Assembly (NCBI RefSeq): GCF_000422805.1
Contig: NZ_AUGT01000024.1
Span: 35,989 to 99,988, forward strand
Direction of reading: 5' to 3'
DNA: 64,000 nt
DNA from: Nocardioides halotolerans DSM 19273
Lineage (GTDB): Bacteria > Actinomycetota > Actinomycetes > Propionibacteriales > Nocardioidaceae
In this document: piece after piece, positions 32,514 through 40,903 of the stretch
Numbering within the stretch: position 1 is the stretch's first letter
Layout: each line of letters begins with the position of its first letter
Position numbers and translations under genes: made by a program
Notes under the pieces: generated by a model
The model's database searches: none
Told to the model about the DNA's origin: nothing
The model's input: the letters and a program-made list of their open reading frames with translations, nothing else

Positions 32514-34565
32514 ATGCTCGAACTGCCACAGAACCTCGCTCCGCTGCTCCGACCCGAGCCGCACCTCGACGTGCTCGGCACGTCCGATCCCTGGGTCCTG
32601 CCGGCTGACTGGCTCGAGACGACCCAGCAGAGGATGAAGGCCCTCGCCGAGGACCCACGCGGCCACGGCGGAGTGACCCCCTCGGGCAGCTGGAAGCCCG
32701 GCACGTCGGGCGCGGTGCCGTTCCTCTGGAACCTCACGACGTTCCTGCCGAGCGCCATCCCGGTGTGGGCGGGCAGTTACGCCAGCCTCGGCGACGTGCT
32801 GCTCGCGCCGTGGCTGTCCGACACCTACGTGCCGACCCAGCCCAAGATCACCTACTACGTCAACAGCGACGACACCTGGCACCTCGACCTGTGGTGGCGC
32901 CAGCGCGACCTCGGCGCCGAGGCGCGCCTCAAGGCGCTGGAGCTCACGATCGACTGCGTCGCCGTCTTCGCCGAGGTCCCGCAGTACGCCGCGCGCGCCG
33001 CGACGTTCACCGCGATGCTGCGCAAGGTGCTCGACGACCCCGAGTTGCGCGCCCTGCACGAGACCGCCACGTGGGACGTCGTCGTCAAGACCTGGCGCGA
33101 GCAGGTCTGCACCGAGCAGGACGCCCAGACCTTCTCGGAGGGCGGGGGCTGGACCTCCCAGCTGGTGTGGTCGATCAGCGGGCTCGACGCGGCGCACCAC
33201 GTGCTCAGCGGCGTCGTCAGCCGGGCCCAGCACGTCGACGAGGTGATCGCGTCGATGGCCCTCCACGACGTCGTCGACGAGCTGCCCGCCGCCCTGGCCG
33301 CTGCGGTCGGCAGCGAGCGGTTCGGCTCGATCAACGCGGCGTTCGAGCGGCTGCGCCCGGGCTACGACGGCGACGACTGGATGTCGGACAACCGCGGCTG
33401 GCTGGCCCGCGGGATGGTGAACGGCGAGATCGACGCGGTCCGGCTGTGGCTCGCGATGGCGACCCAGGTCGCCGAGCTCGTCGTCGGGCTGCCGTCGTTC
33501 GCGCGGTCGACGTCGTGCCCGAGCCGCACTGGCTACCTCGACGACCTCACCGCGGTGTTCCGCGCGCCGCCTGCCGTGGTCAACCCGATGGCCACCAAGC
33601 TGCTCGAGGACCACCGCAACCGTCCGCCGCTGGCGACCGGCACCACGGTCACCCCCGAGGGCGTGCGGGTGGCCGCGGCCGAGGGCGGGGACGGCGTGCC
33701 CGACCTCGCCGCGCCCGAGGTCGAGATCGGCGACCCGATGGCCGAGCTCGAGGAGCTGGTGGGCCTCGCGCCGGTCAAGGAGCAGGTCAAGCGCCTGGTG
33801 GCGGAGCTCAAGGCCGAAAAGCTGCGCACCGAGGCCGGCATGCCGCCGTCGGAGAAGTCGAGGCACATGGTCTTCACCGGCAACCCCGGCACCGCGAAGA
33901 CCACCGTCGCCCGGCTGCTCGCCCGGATCTACGCCCAGCTCGGCGTGCTCGCCCACGGGCACCTCATCGAGGTCAGCCGCGCCGACCTGGTCGGGGAGTT
34001 CATCGGCCAGACCGCGCCCCGCACCACCGCGCGCTTCAACCAGGCCTCCGGCGGCGTGCTCTTCATCGACGAGGCCTACGCGCTGGTGCCGCCCGACTCG
34101 TTCCGCGACTTCGGCAACGAGGCCATCTCCACGCTCCTCAAGCTCATGGAGGACCACCGCGACGAGGTCGTGGTCATCGCGGCGGGCTACCCGCGCGAGA
34201 TGCAGCGCTTCGTCGAGTCGAACCCCGGCGTCGCCTCGCGGTTCCCGAGCACGATCTCGTTCGCCGACTACTCCCCCGACGAGCTCTGGGGCATCTTCCG
34301 GCTGTACGCCGACAAGGCCGGGTTCTCGCTGCTCGACGGCGTCGAGGGCGCCTTCCGCCGGCTGGTCCCCGACCCGCGGCCCGACGCCTTCGGAAACGGC
34401 CGCTTCGTCCGCAACGTCTTCGAGGAGGCGGCCACCCGCCAGGCGATGCGGATCACCGCGCTGACCGATCCCGACACGTCAGTCGTCACCCAGCTGCGAC
34501 CCGAGGACCTCCCCGGCTCGACGTCGACCACCGGCAAGACCGACGGCACGGGGCTCTACCTGTAG
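32514..34565 (+). CDS. EccA/CbxX-type AAA ATPase
   Basis: A 683-aa cytoplasmic protein. The N-terminal ~370 residues are an unfamiliar domain. A CbxX/CfqX AAA module follows, with Walker A GNPGTAKTT (about residues 456-464), Walker B VLFIDEAYAL (about 515-524) and sensor region VVIAAGYPREMQRF. EccA proteins of type VII secretion systems share this module, but have a TPR N-terminus, and no ESX genes are nearby. It might remodel another multiprotein complex. A CACACT box lies 8 nt before the ATG. It is divergent from guaB3 across 134 bp. Confidence 0.75.
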   Translation: MLELPQNLAPLLRPEPHLDVLGTSDPWVLPADWLETTQQRMKALAEDPRGHGGVTPSGSWKPGTSGAVPFLWNLTTFLPSAIPVWAGSYASLGDVLLAPWLSDTYVPTQPKITYYVNSDDTWHLDLWWRQRDLGAEARLKALELTIDCVAVFAEVPQYAARAATFTAMLRKVLDDPELRALHETATWDVVVKTWREQVCTEQDAQTFSEGGGWTSQLVWSISGLDAAHHVLSGVVSRAQHVDEVIASMALHDVVDELPAALAAAVGSERFGSINAAFERLRPGYDGDDWMSDNRGWLARGMVNGEIDAVRLWLAMATQVAELVVGLPSFARSTSCPSRTGYLDDLTAVFRAPPAVVNPMATKLLEDHRNRPPLATGTTVTPEGVRVAAAEGGDGVPDLAAPEVEIGDPMAELEELVGLAPVKEQVKRLVAELKAEKLRTEAGMPPSEKSRHMVFTGNPGTAKTTVARLLARIYAQLGVLAHGHLIEVSRADLVGEFIGQTAPRTTARFNQASGGVLFIDEAYALVPPDSFRDFGNEAISTLLKLMEDHRDEVVVIAAGYPREMQRFVESNPGVASRFPSTISFADYSPDELWGIFRLYADKAGFSLLDGVEGAFRRLVPDPRPDAFGNGRFVRNVFEEAATRQAMRITALTDPDTSVVTQLRPEDLPGSTSTTGKTDGTGLYL

Positions 34566-34681
34566 GACCGCGATGGCGGACCCCCGCCATGTCGTGTGGT
34601 CGCCAGCCCTTCTCCTGTCCTCCCGGCACAGGGGCCGGATATCAAGGGGATGCCACCTGTCCTCTCTCCCCGGGAGCTCCC

Positions 34682-37084
34682 ATGTCCTCGTCCCACCGCC
34701 GACCACGAGCCCGGACCGTGCTGGCTGCGTCGAGCGCGGTCCTGACCGCCGTGCTCGGCGCCGCGCTGCTCGGCCCGGTGCAGACCGCCGCGGCCCACGA
34801 CGACGCCCTCGCAGCCGGCGGGCTCGGGGACGCAGGCCCCGCGGGCGCGACCCGCGTCGTCGAGGTCGGCGGCGGGGCCCGGGTCGCCGTCACCGTCGGA
34901 GGCAACGGCGAGCCTGCCGACCTCCAGGCGCTGCCGGGTGCGGACGGCGCACGCCCCGGCGTCGTCACGCAGCGGACCGACTCGGGCACGACCGTGCAGA
35001 CCACCGACCCCGGGAGCGTCCCCACGCAGGTGCTCGGCCGGCGGGCGCCACGAGCCCCGGCGGCCGACGCCGGGTCCGTGCCGCTCGTGGTGCGTGTCGT
35101 CGGCCGCGGCGGGCGGCCGGCCGAGGGCTACGTCACCATCTTCGACCTCGAGCACGGCACGACCTGGACCCGTCAGGTCGCGGGCGGCCCGGTCGTCGAG
35201 CGGCGGTGCACCGCCGATCCGTGGGCGCAGTCGTCGTGCGCCCTGGTGCCGCCGGGCAGCTACTCGGTGATGGCGCTGGTCTCGACCCTGCCGGCCGAGG
35301 AGCCGAGCATCGGCGAGGGCCGCACCTTCCAGAACGTCGCACTCGTCGGGCTCCCCGAGACGACCGTCGACGCCGCCCGGACGGTCACCCTCGACGCGAG
35401 CCAGGCCCGTCGGATGACGGTGCGCACACCGGGTCAGCGCACCAAGGTGCCTGCCGAGGGGATGCTGCAGATCGGCTACGACCGGACCGCGGCGGACGGC
35501 TCAGCCGTCCACATCGACATGCACCCGAGCGTGCTGCTCGACCAGCACTTCTACCTCCAGCCCACCGCCGAGGTGTCGGTCGGCACGTTCCAGACCAGGG
35601 CCCGGATCCGGCTCCAGGCACCCGACATCGCCATGTCGTCGCCGCTGGTGCGGACGCTGCACCCGGAGTACGTCGACTCGGTGTGGTTCGCCGACTTCGA
35701 CTCCGACTTCCCGCTCGTCGACGGGGTGGCGCGCCCCCGCGTGATCGACGTGGGCCGCGCGAGGCCGAGGGACCTCGCCGGGCTCCGGCTCCACGGCGCG
35801 CTCGCGCTCGTGACCCACGTCGACGGCGTCCCGGTCGCCGAGCAGTCCAACCGGGCCGCGGCGCACGGCGCCTCGATGGTGGTGGTCCGCAACGACGGTC
35901 CCGGTGACCTGGCCGACCCCGAGGGCACCGGCGTGCAGCTGCGGGTGCCGACGATCCGCCTGAACCGCGCCGAGGGCCGGGCCCTCGCCCGGATCCACGG
36001 CCGGCGGCTGACCGTCTCGGGTGAGCCGGCCAGCCCCTACGTCTACGACCTCTACCTCAAGGAGCAGGGCCGGATCCCCGACGACGTGCGACACGTCGTC
36101 AGGACCGACGAGACCGCCGCGGAGACGCACGAGGTGCACGGCCAGCCCACGCGGGCCTCCACCTTCGGCGAGGCGGCCTACCCGTTCCAGCCCGGGGAGA
36201 CGATGTCGATCTCGCGCGTCCTCCCCTTCCGCGGCGACGCGCGCTCGAGGGTGGAGTACCGGCTGCTCGACCCCGACACCCGGTGGCGCTACATGGTGAC
36301 CACGCCCGAGCCCGCCCAGAACGCGATGTTCCCCCAGCCCGAGATCCTGCGCATGACCCTGCTCGACCCGGACTACCACGTGTTCACCACGCCGGGCGTG
36401 AGCACGGTCCCGATCGGGGCCGCCCCGGTCATCACCGGCCCGAACGTCCAGCAGCCCGTCGAGAGATCCGGCGACGACCTGCGAGTCGCCATCGAGGCGT
36501 TCGTGGACCAGGACGGCAACCACGGCATCGGCTACTCCGACGGCGACTACGCCACCCGCCTGGAGATCCGGGCCGGGCAGGAGCTCGTCGCCGAGACGGA
36601 CAACATCCCCTACGGGATCGTGACCCTGCCCGCCGGTCCCTCGACGGTGTCCGTGCACTTCACGACCGACAACCCGCAGGCCTGGGCCGAGCTGTCCACG
36701 CACACGGTCTCGACCTGGACGTTCCAGTCGACCACCACGCCCGCGGGCGAGGCGGTCGTCGAGGCCCTGCTGATGCCGGACTACGACGTCGACGTCGACC
36801 TCCGCAACCGCGTCCGCTCCGAGCCCGGCGAGCCGGTGTCGTTCGACCTGGGGCTGAGCCGGCCCGAGGGGGCGACGGCGTCACCTGTCGCCACCGTGCG
36901 CCTCGACGCGTCGTACGACGACGGGGCCACCTGGCAGGAGGCGACCCTCGTGGGGTCGGGCGACCGGTGGCAGGTGACGCTGCCGCCGGGGAGCGGTCTC
37001 GTGTCGCTACGGCTGCGGGCCGAGGACACCGGCGGCTCGACCGTCGACCAGACCGTCGTCCGGGCCTTCGCGGTGACCGGCTGA
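34682..37084 (+). CDS. Large secreted protein with protease-associated (PA) domain, no catalytic domain
   Basis: An 800-aa protein with a signal peptide (HRRPRARTVLAASSAVLTAV, cut near AAA-HD). Residues 140-250 resemble a beta-sandwich with one Cys pair. Residues 355-450 look like a PA domain (LRLHGALALVTHVDG, RAAAHGASMVVVRNDG, VPTIRLNRAEGRALARI). The C-terminal 300 residues are beta-rich and resemble tails of secreted subtilases (SYDDGATWQEATL, VSLRLRAEDTGGSTVDQ). No Asp-His-Ser protease domain is present. It may be a decoy, inhibitor or adhesin derived from a subtilase. Shine-Dalgarno GGGAG is 6 nt upstream. The 3' end overlaps the convergent regulator gene by 78 bp. Confidence 0.7.
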   Translation: MSSSHRRPRARTVLAASSAVLTAVLGAALLGPVQTAAAHDDALAAGGLGDAGPAGATRVVEVGGGARVAVTVGGNGEPADLQALPGADGARPGVVTQRTDSGTTVQTTDPGSVPTQVLGRRAPRAPAADAGSVPLVVRVVGRGGRPAEGYVTIFDLEHGTTWTRQVAGGPVVERRCTADPWAQSSCALVPPGSYSVMALVSTLPAEEPSIGEGRTFQNVALVGLPETTVDAARTVTLDASQARRMTVRTPGQRTKVPAEGMLQIGYDRTAADGSAVHIDMHPSVLLDQHFYLQPTAEVSVGTFQTRARIRLQAPDIAMSSPLVRTLHPEYVDSVWFADFDSDFPLVDGVARPRVIDVGRARPRDLAGLRLHGALALVTHVDGVPVAEQSNRAAAHGASMVVVRNDGPGDLADPEGTGVQLRVPTIRLNRAEGRALARIHGRRLTVSGEPASPYVYDLYLKEQGRIPDDVRHVVRTDETAAETHEVHGQPTRASTFGEAAYPFQPGETMSISRVLPFRGDARSRVEYRLLDPDTRWRYMVTTPEPAQNAMFPQPEILRMTLLDPDYHVFTTPGVSTVPIGAAPVITGPNVQQPVERSGDDLRVAIEAFVDQDGNHGIGYSDGDYATRLEIRAGQELVAETDNIPYGIVTLPAGPSTVSVHFTTDNPQAWAELSTHTVSTWTFQSTTTPAGEAVVEALLMPDYDVDVDLRNRVRSEPGEPVSFDLGLSRPEGATASPVATVRLDASYDDGATWQEATLVGSGDRWQVTLPPGSGLVSLRLRAEDTGGSTVDQTVVRAFAVTG

Positions 37085-38038
37085 CCCGGGCGGGGGCTCG
37101 AGCCAGCCGAGCCGGACCGCCTGGACGCCCGCCTGGAACCGGGTGCGGACGTTCAGGTGGTCCATCAGCTCCCCGATCCGTCGGCTCAGGGTCCGCGTGC
37201 TGGTGCCGAGATGGCGGGCGACCACGTCGTCCTTGGCCCCGGAGGCGAGCAGCGCGACGAGCTGACGGTCGTCGAAGGGGCCGGCGCCGGCCGGGGCGCC
37301 GACGGGCGTCGCCTGGGCCCAGAGGAGCTCGAACAGCCGCACCAGCGCATCGAGCAGGGCGGACGGACGGACGCACACCGCCGCGTCGACGGTGTCGACA
37401 CCCACGGGCAGGATCGCCAGCCGACGGTCCCCGATGGCGAGCTTCATGGGCAGGGCGGGGTGGACCCTGGCCTGCTCCCCGGCCCGCGAGGCGTCCTCCA
37501 GCTCCACGAGAGCACCCGGCAGCTCCAGCGCCTCGGGCGCGTAGATGCCACGGACCGTGACGTCGTCGCGCAGCAGCCGGCGGACCGCGCCGTCGGAGTC
37601 CTCGGGGTCCGCGACGTACGGCGGCCGGTCGAGCACCATCAGCTCACCCCGGGTCGTGTCGAGGAGCTGGTCGAAGCGGGCGGCGATCGCGGACCGCCCG
37701 ACGAGCACCTCGACGATGTCCTCGGGCCGGTGCCGCTCCTCGGCCGGCAGCTCCGCGAGCAGCTCGCGGGCGGCGAGCTGGGTCCGGGCGAGCTCGGCAC
37801 GCCGTCGGTTGACCAGCGCGTCGATCGCGACGTCCGGACGCGCCGCACGCAGGCGCACCGGCCGGCCGGGCAGGCGGTGCACGAGGCCGAGCTCCTCCAG
37901 CGCGGACAGCGAGCGGTGGATCTCGCCGGCATCGCGCGCGAGCGAGTCGGCGAGCTCCGCGACCTCGGCCTGGGACCTCGACAGCACCTCCCGGTAGACC
38001 GCCTCGTCGTCAGGACCGACTCCGATCGCCTCGAGCAC
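37007..38038 (-). CDS. Regulator with TrmB-like N-terminus and LuxR-type HTH
   Basis: A 343-aa protein. The N-terminal winged-helix-like region (residues 5-60, YREVLSRSQAEVAELADSL and LSALEELGLVHRLPGRPV) matches TrmB-type HTH. The middle part (90-260) is an effector domain. The C-terminal LuxR-type HTH contains QLVALLASGAKDDVVARHLGTS and LNVRTRFQAGVQAVRLGWL. This architecture is widespread in Nocardioides and Streptomyces; the target is unknown. The GTG is chosen because CAGGAT (38045-38050) lies 6 nt before it. The final ~25 residues overlap the secreted-protein gene on the other strand. Confidence 0.8.
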   Translation of the reverse strand: MLEAIGVGPDDEAVYREVLSRSQAEVAELADSLARDAGEIHRSLSALEELGLVHRLPGRPVRLRAARPDVAIDALVNRRRAELARTQLAARELLAELPAEERHRPEDIVEVLVGRSAIAARFDQLLDTTRGELMVLDRPPYVADPEDSDGAVRRLLRDDVTVRGIYAPEALELPGALVELEDASRAGEQARVHPALPMKLAIGDRRLAILPVGVDTVDAAVCVRPSALLDALVRLFELLWAQATPVGAPAGAGPFDDRQLVALLASGAKDDVVARHLGTSTRTLSRRIGELMDHLNVRTRFQAGVQAVRLGWLEPPPGSAGHREGPDDGLVDGRAAGVLGPQP

Positions 38039-38091
38039 CGGCCCATCCTGCCGCCGACCCGGTGCCGCTGCCGAGCGCATTTGCGCCGGAC

Positions 38092-38394
38092 CTAGCCGGC
38101 GTCCCCCACGTCCACGGCCTCGATCAGCGCCCGCAGGGCGGCCACGTGCGCGCGCAGCGCGCGGTCGCCGACCCTGGTGAGGGAGATCCAGGTGGTGCGG
38201 CGGCCGTCGACGGCGCCCTTGCGGCTCGCGACGTAGCGGTCCGCGGCAAGGGCGGACACGTGCTTGGACAGCACGGAGTCGCTCACGCCGAGCGCCTCGC
38301 GGAGCGTCACGAACTCGACCTCCGACACCGCGGTCAGCATCGTCATCAGCTGCAGCCTCGCGGGCGGGTGGATCAGCGGGTCGATCGCGACCAT
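38092..38394 (-). CDS. Winged-helix transcriptional regulator
   Basis: A 100-aa DNA-binding protein of the MarR/ArsR-like winged-helix DNA-binding class (IDPLIHPPARLQLMTMLTA, then VTLREALGVSDSVLSKHVSAL as the recognition helix region). It is translationally coupled to the membrane protein upstream (TGATG). The operon promoter carries a 47-bp inverted repeat (38943-38989) that is the likely autoregulatory site. The ligand is unknown; many relatives respond to small hydrophobic drugs or have no known ligand. Confidence 0.85.
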   Translation of the reverse strand: MVAIDPLIHPPARLQLMTMLTAVSEVEFVTLREALGVSDSVLSKHVSALAADRYVASRKGAVDGRRTTWISLTRVGDRALRAHVAALRALIEAVDVGDAG

Positions 38395-38951
38395 CAGCGC
38401 AGGACCACGAGCAGGACAAGGCCACCGACGGCCAGCACGCCGTAGGCCAGCAGCGTCGCGCCCGACTCGGCGCGGGCGTGCCCGGCCGGGTCGGCCTGGT
38501 AGCGCCGCCACCAGAGGTGTGCGCTGAGCCCGTAGCCCGCACCGCCGGCGAGGGCCGCGAGGGCGGCCAGCCACGGCTGGTCCTCGAGCACCGCCCAGAA
38601 GGCGGCTCCGATGCCGCCCGCCTCGGCCAGCGACGACCACGTCGACGTGCCCAGCACCGCCCGGCTGACCAGGCCGTTGACCCGCACGCCGTTGAGCCTG
38701 CGGAACCGCACCACCTGGACCCAGGCCACCACTGCGAAGAGGAGGCACCCGGCGACCAGGGCCAGCAGCCCGGCGCCGGACGGGTCGCCGAGGCCGTACG
38801 CCGCGGAGCCGATCTGCAGCGCGACCGCGACGCCGAGCGAGACGTGGAACCACGACGGGAGGCGCAGGGCTCCCGCCAACCGCTGCCGGGCGACCTCGGC
38901 CGCCGCCAGCTCAGCCGCGGGGTCGGATGGGACGGCGTTCATACTTGCCAT
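38394..38951 (-). CDS. Small integral membrane protein paired with winged-helix regulator
   Basis: A 185-aa protein with five hydrophobic segments (for example WFHVSLGVAVALQIGSAAYG, GLLALVAGCLLFAVVAWVQV, LLAYGVLAVGGLVLLVVL). There is no recognised catalytic motif. The first ATG (38951) is preferred because CATACT (38959-38964) lies 7 nt before it; a second ATG three codons later is possible. It forms a two-gene unit with the regulator, so it may be the regulated effector or signal sensor at the membrane. Confidence 0.65.
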   Translation of the reverse strand: MASMNAVPSDPAAELAAAEVARQRLAGALRLPSWFHVSLGVAVALQIGSAAYGLGDPSGAGLLALVAGCLLFAVVAWVQVVRFRRLNGVRVNGLVSRAVLGTSTWSSLAEAGGIGAAFWAVLEDQPWLAALAALAGGAGYGLSAHLWWRRYQADPAGHARAESGATLLAYGVLAVGGLVLLVVLR

Positions 38952-38989
38952 GTTGGAAAGTATGAGCGCTACTTTCCAGTCTGGCAAGT
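38943..38989. promoter_or_regulatory. 47-bp inverted-repeat operator at the winged-helix operon promoter
   Basis: Bipartite symmetry: ACTTGCCA-n4-GGAAAGT-n9-ACTTTCC-n4-TGGCAAGT, every symmetric base matching. It overlaps the -10 box (CATACT, 38959-38964) and the start codon of the membrane-protein gene. The two half-sites on each side suggest binding of a dimer pair of the winged-helix protein encoded downstream. Confidence 0.65.
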
Positions 38990-39006
38990 TCGGGTGCCGT
39001 CCACCG

Positions 39007-40758
39007 TCAGCCGAGGTCGAATGCGTTGCGGAGCCCCAGCGCGTAGGCCTGCTGGTCGGCGAGCTTGAGCGCCTCCCACTCCGGCGGGCGGTAGAGCTCG
39101 TAGATCGCCGCCCGGCCGCCGCGGGCGTCGGTCTCGTCGAGGATCGCGTTGGCGGCCTGCCGGCCGGACTCGTTGGCGCCCTCCATCGTCGCGAGGTCGA
39201 CGTGCGTGCGGCAGAAGTCGCCCGCCATGAGGAGGTTGCCCACACCGGTGCGCGCGGTCGGCCGAAGCTTCCACGAGTCGACGGTGTTGACGAGCAGCGG
39301 CTCGTCGTTGGAGTTGGCAGAGCGCTTCGGGTGCCATCGGATGCCCGGGTCGAGGAACCACGAGTGCAGGATGTCGTCGGGCAGCACGGACCGGCCGGTG
39401 TCCTCCAGGGCGGCCTTCATCTGCGCCCAGACCTCGGCGCGGATCTCCCGCTTCGTGCAGCGCTTCGCCGGCTTCCCGAACAGGATGCCGGGTCTCGACC
39501 AGTCGGAGATGTCGACCGAGAGGCAGTCGACCGCCGTGCCGTCGCCGTAGGTCGAGCGGAAGTCGCGGTCCCAGAACTGCCCCTGCGTCAGCCCGGTCAG
39601 CGACCAGGGCGTGTCCAGGAAGGCGAGGTGGCCGTGGGTGATCTCCACCGGGCGGCGCAGGTAGAACTGGATGCCGTTCATCCAGTCGACGGTGAGGTGC
39701 CGCAGCGACTCGAGCTCGGGAGCAGCCCGGAGCACCGGCCTCGACAGCAGGCGGGTCACCCGCTCGACCGGCATCGCCGAGACGAACCAGTCGGCCTCGA
39801 TGGTGCGCCGGCCGCGCGCCGTCCTCGCGCGGGCGCCGGTGATCCGGCCGCGAGAGACGTCGAGCCCGACGATCGTCGTGCCGGTCCGGAACCGCACACC
39901 GCGCGCACGCAGCAGCCGCACCCACGGGTCGATCCACACCTCGTTGGTCGGGCCGTTGAGCACCTGGTCGGCGTGGCCCTCGGCGCCGAGACCGGCCAGG
40001 GCGTAGAGGAACGCCTCGGCCATGGTGCCGATCGTGCGGGCGCTCGCCACCTCCTCCTTGGCGGCGACGAGCGCACGGGTGAGTCCGCGGGCCGCGACCG
40101 TCTGGTACTCCGGGGACCGGTTGTCGGCCCGCACGAAGTCCCACCAGGACGTGCGCTCCCACTCGCCTGCCCGCCGTTGGTCGCAGCTGGAGAGGAAGAC
40201 GACGAGCCGGGTCGCGAAGTACGCCGCCTCGTCGGGCATCACGCCCTGACGACCGAGCCACTCGTCGCGGATGAGCCGGATCACCGCGTCCGCCGAGCTG
40301 AGGTCGCGGCCGTCGGGGATGAAGCCGAACAGCTGCTGGTCGTTGCGGCCACCGGAGCGCGGGAAGTAGGGGGTCGGCGCAGGGACGAGGTTGTCGAAGA
40401 CGCCGTGGGGGTTGGCGCCGTACCGGATCCGGCGCATCGTGTCGGGCACGTGGTGGTAGAACCCCGGGAAGAACCGGAAGCCGTGCTCGCCCGGGAGGTC
40501 CCGGCGTCCGCCCCTCCCCGTCCCCTCCACCGGGATGCTGCGCGCCTTGCCGCCCAGCACGTTGCGCTCGTAGACCGTGACCGAGAACCCGCGCTCGACC
40601 AGCTCGTGCGCCGCGGCGAGGCCTGCCATGCCGCCACCGAGCACGGCGACCGACCGCCGCCGGCGCGCCAGCGCCGGCGACGCCGGACCTGCCGCCATGG
40701 CCGCCGCCGCGGCCGCCCCCGACCCGCGCAGCACGGCACGCCGAGAGACAGAACCCAT
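39007..40758 (-). CDS. Tat-exported FAD-dependent amine-oxidase-like oxidoreductase
   Basis: A 583-aa flavoprotein. The N-terminus SRRAVLRGSGAAAAAAMAAG is a twin-arginine signal, so the folded enzyme is probably exported. The FAD motif VAVLGGGMAGLAAAHEL is at about residues 38-54, with VYERNVLGGKARS following. A C-terminal FAD contact lies in NLLMAGDFCRTHVDLATMEG. It resembles hydroxysqualene dehydroxylase/phytoene desaturase-type proteins; the substrate is likely a hydrophobic polyene or steroid-like molecule, but this is inference. Shine-Dalgarno GGAGGGG is directly before the ATG. It is separated by 55 bp from the operator of the winged-helix unit downstream. Confidence 0.8.
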   Translation of the reverse strand: MGSVSRRAVLRGSGAAAAAAMAAGPASPALARRRRSVAVLGGGMAGLAAAHELVERGFSVTVYERNVLGGKARSIPVEGTGRGGRRDLPGEHGFRFFPGFYHHVPDTMRRIRYGANPHGVFDNLVPAPTPYFPRSGGRNDQQLFGFIPDGRDLSSADAVIRLIRDEWLGRQGVMPDEAAYFATRLVVFLSSCDQRRAGEWERTSWWDFVRADNRSPEYQTVAARGLTRALVAAKEEVASARTIGTMAEAFLYALAGLGAEGHADQVLNGPTNEVWIDPWVRLLRARGVRFRTGTTIVGLDVSRGRITGARARTARGRRTIEADWFVSAMPVERVTRLLSRPVLRAAPELESLRHLTVDWMNGIQFYLRRPVEITHGHLAFLDTPWSLTGLTQGQFWDRDFRSTYGDGTAVDCLSVDISDWSRPGILFGKPAKRCTKREIRAEVWAQMKAALEDTGRSVLPDDILHSWFLDPGIRWHPKRSANSNDEPLLVNTVDSWKLRPTARTGVGNLLMAGDFCRTHVDLATMEGANESGRQAANAILDETDARGGRAAIYELYRPPEWEALKLADQQAYALGLRNAFDLG

Positions 40759-40903
40759 CCCCTCCACCTTCCAGTGGCGATCACGTCTGCCTGGCTCAAC
40801 CACGACCTCGGCCAGAAGTCACGGCGAGCCCACTGCCCGGCTCGTGTAACGGAGGCCGCCGGCCAGCACACGGTGCTCCATCACCCGTCGCGAGGAGCAC
40901 GTC

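Noticed and set aside
32514..34565. Type VII secretion locus
   Set aside because: Only the EccA-like ATPase is present; no WXG100, EccB, EccC or EccD genes are in the window.
32765..34681. 5' extension of the secreted PA-domain gene over the AAA ATPase
   Set aside because: The extension is out of frame with the ATPase and has low-complexity Arg/Ala-rich sequence; the signal peptide fixes the start at 34682.
39007..40758. Carotenoid gene cluster
   Set aside because: The FAD enzyme resembles desaturase/dehydroxylase families, but no phytoene or squalene synthase is nearby.
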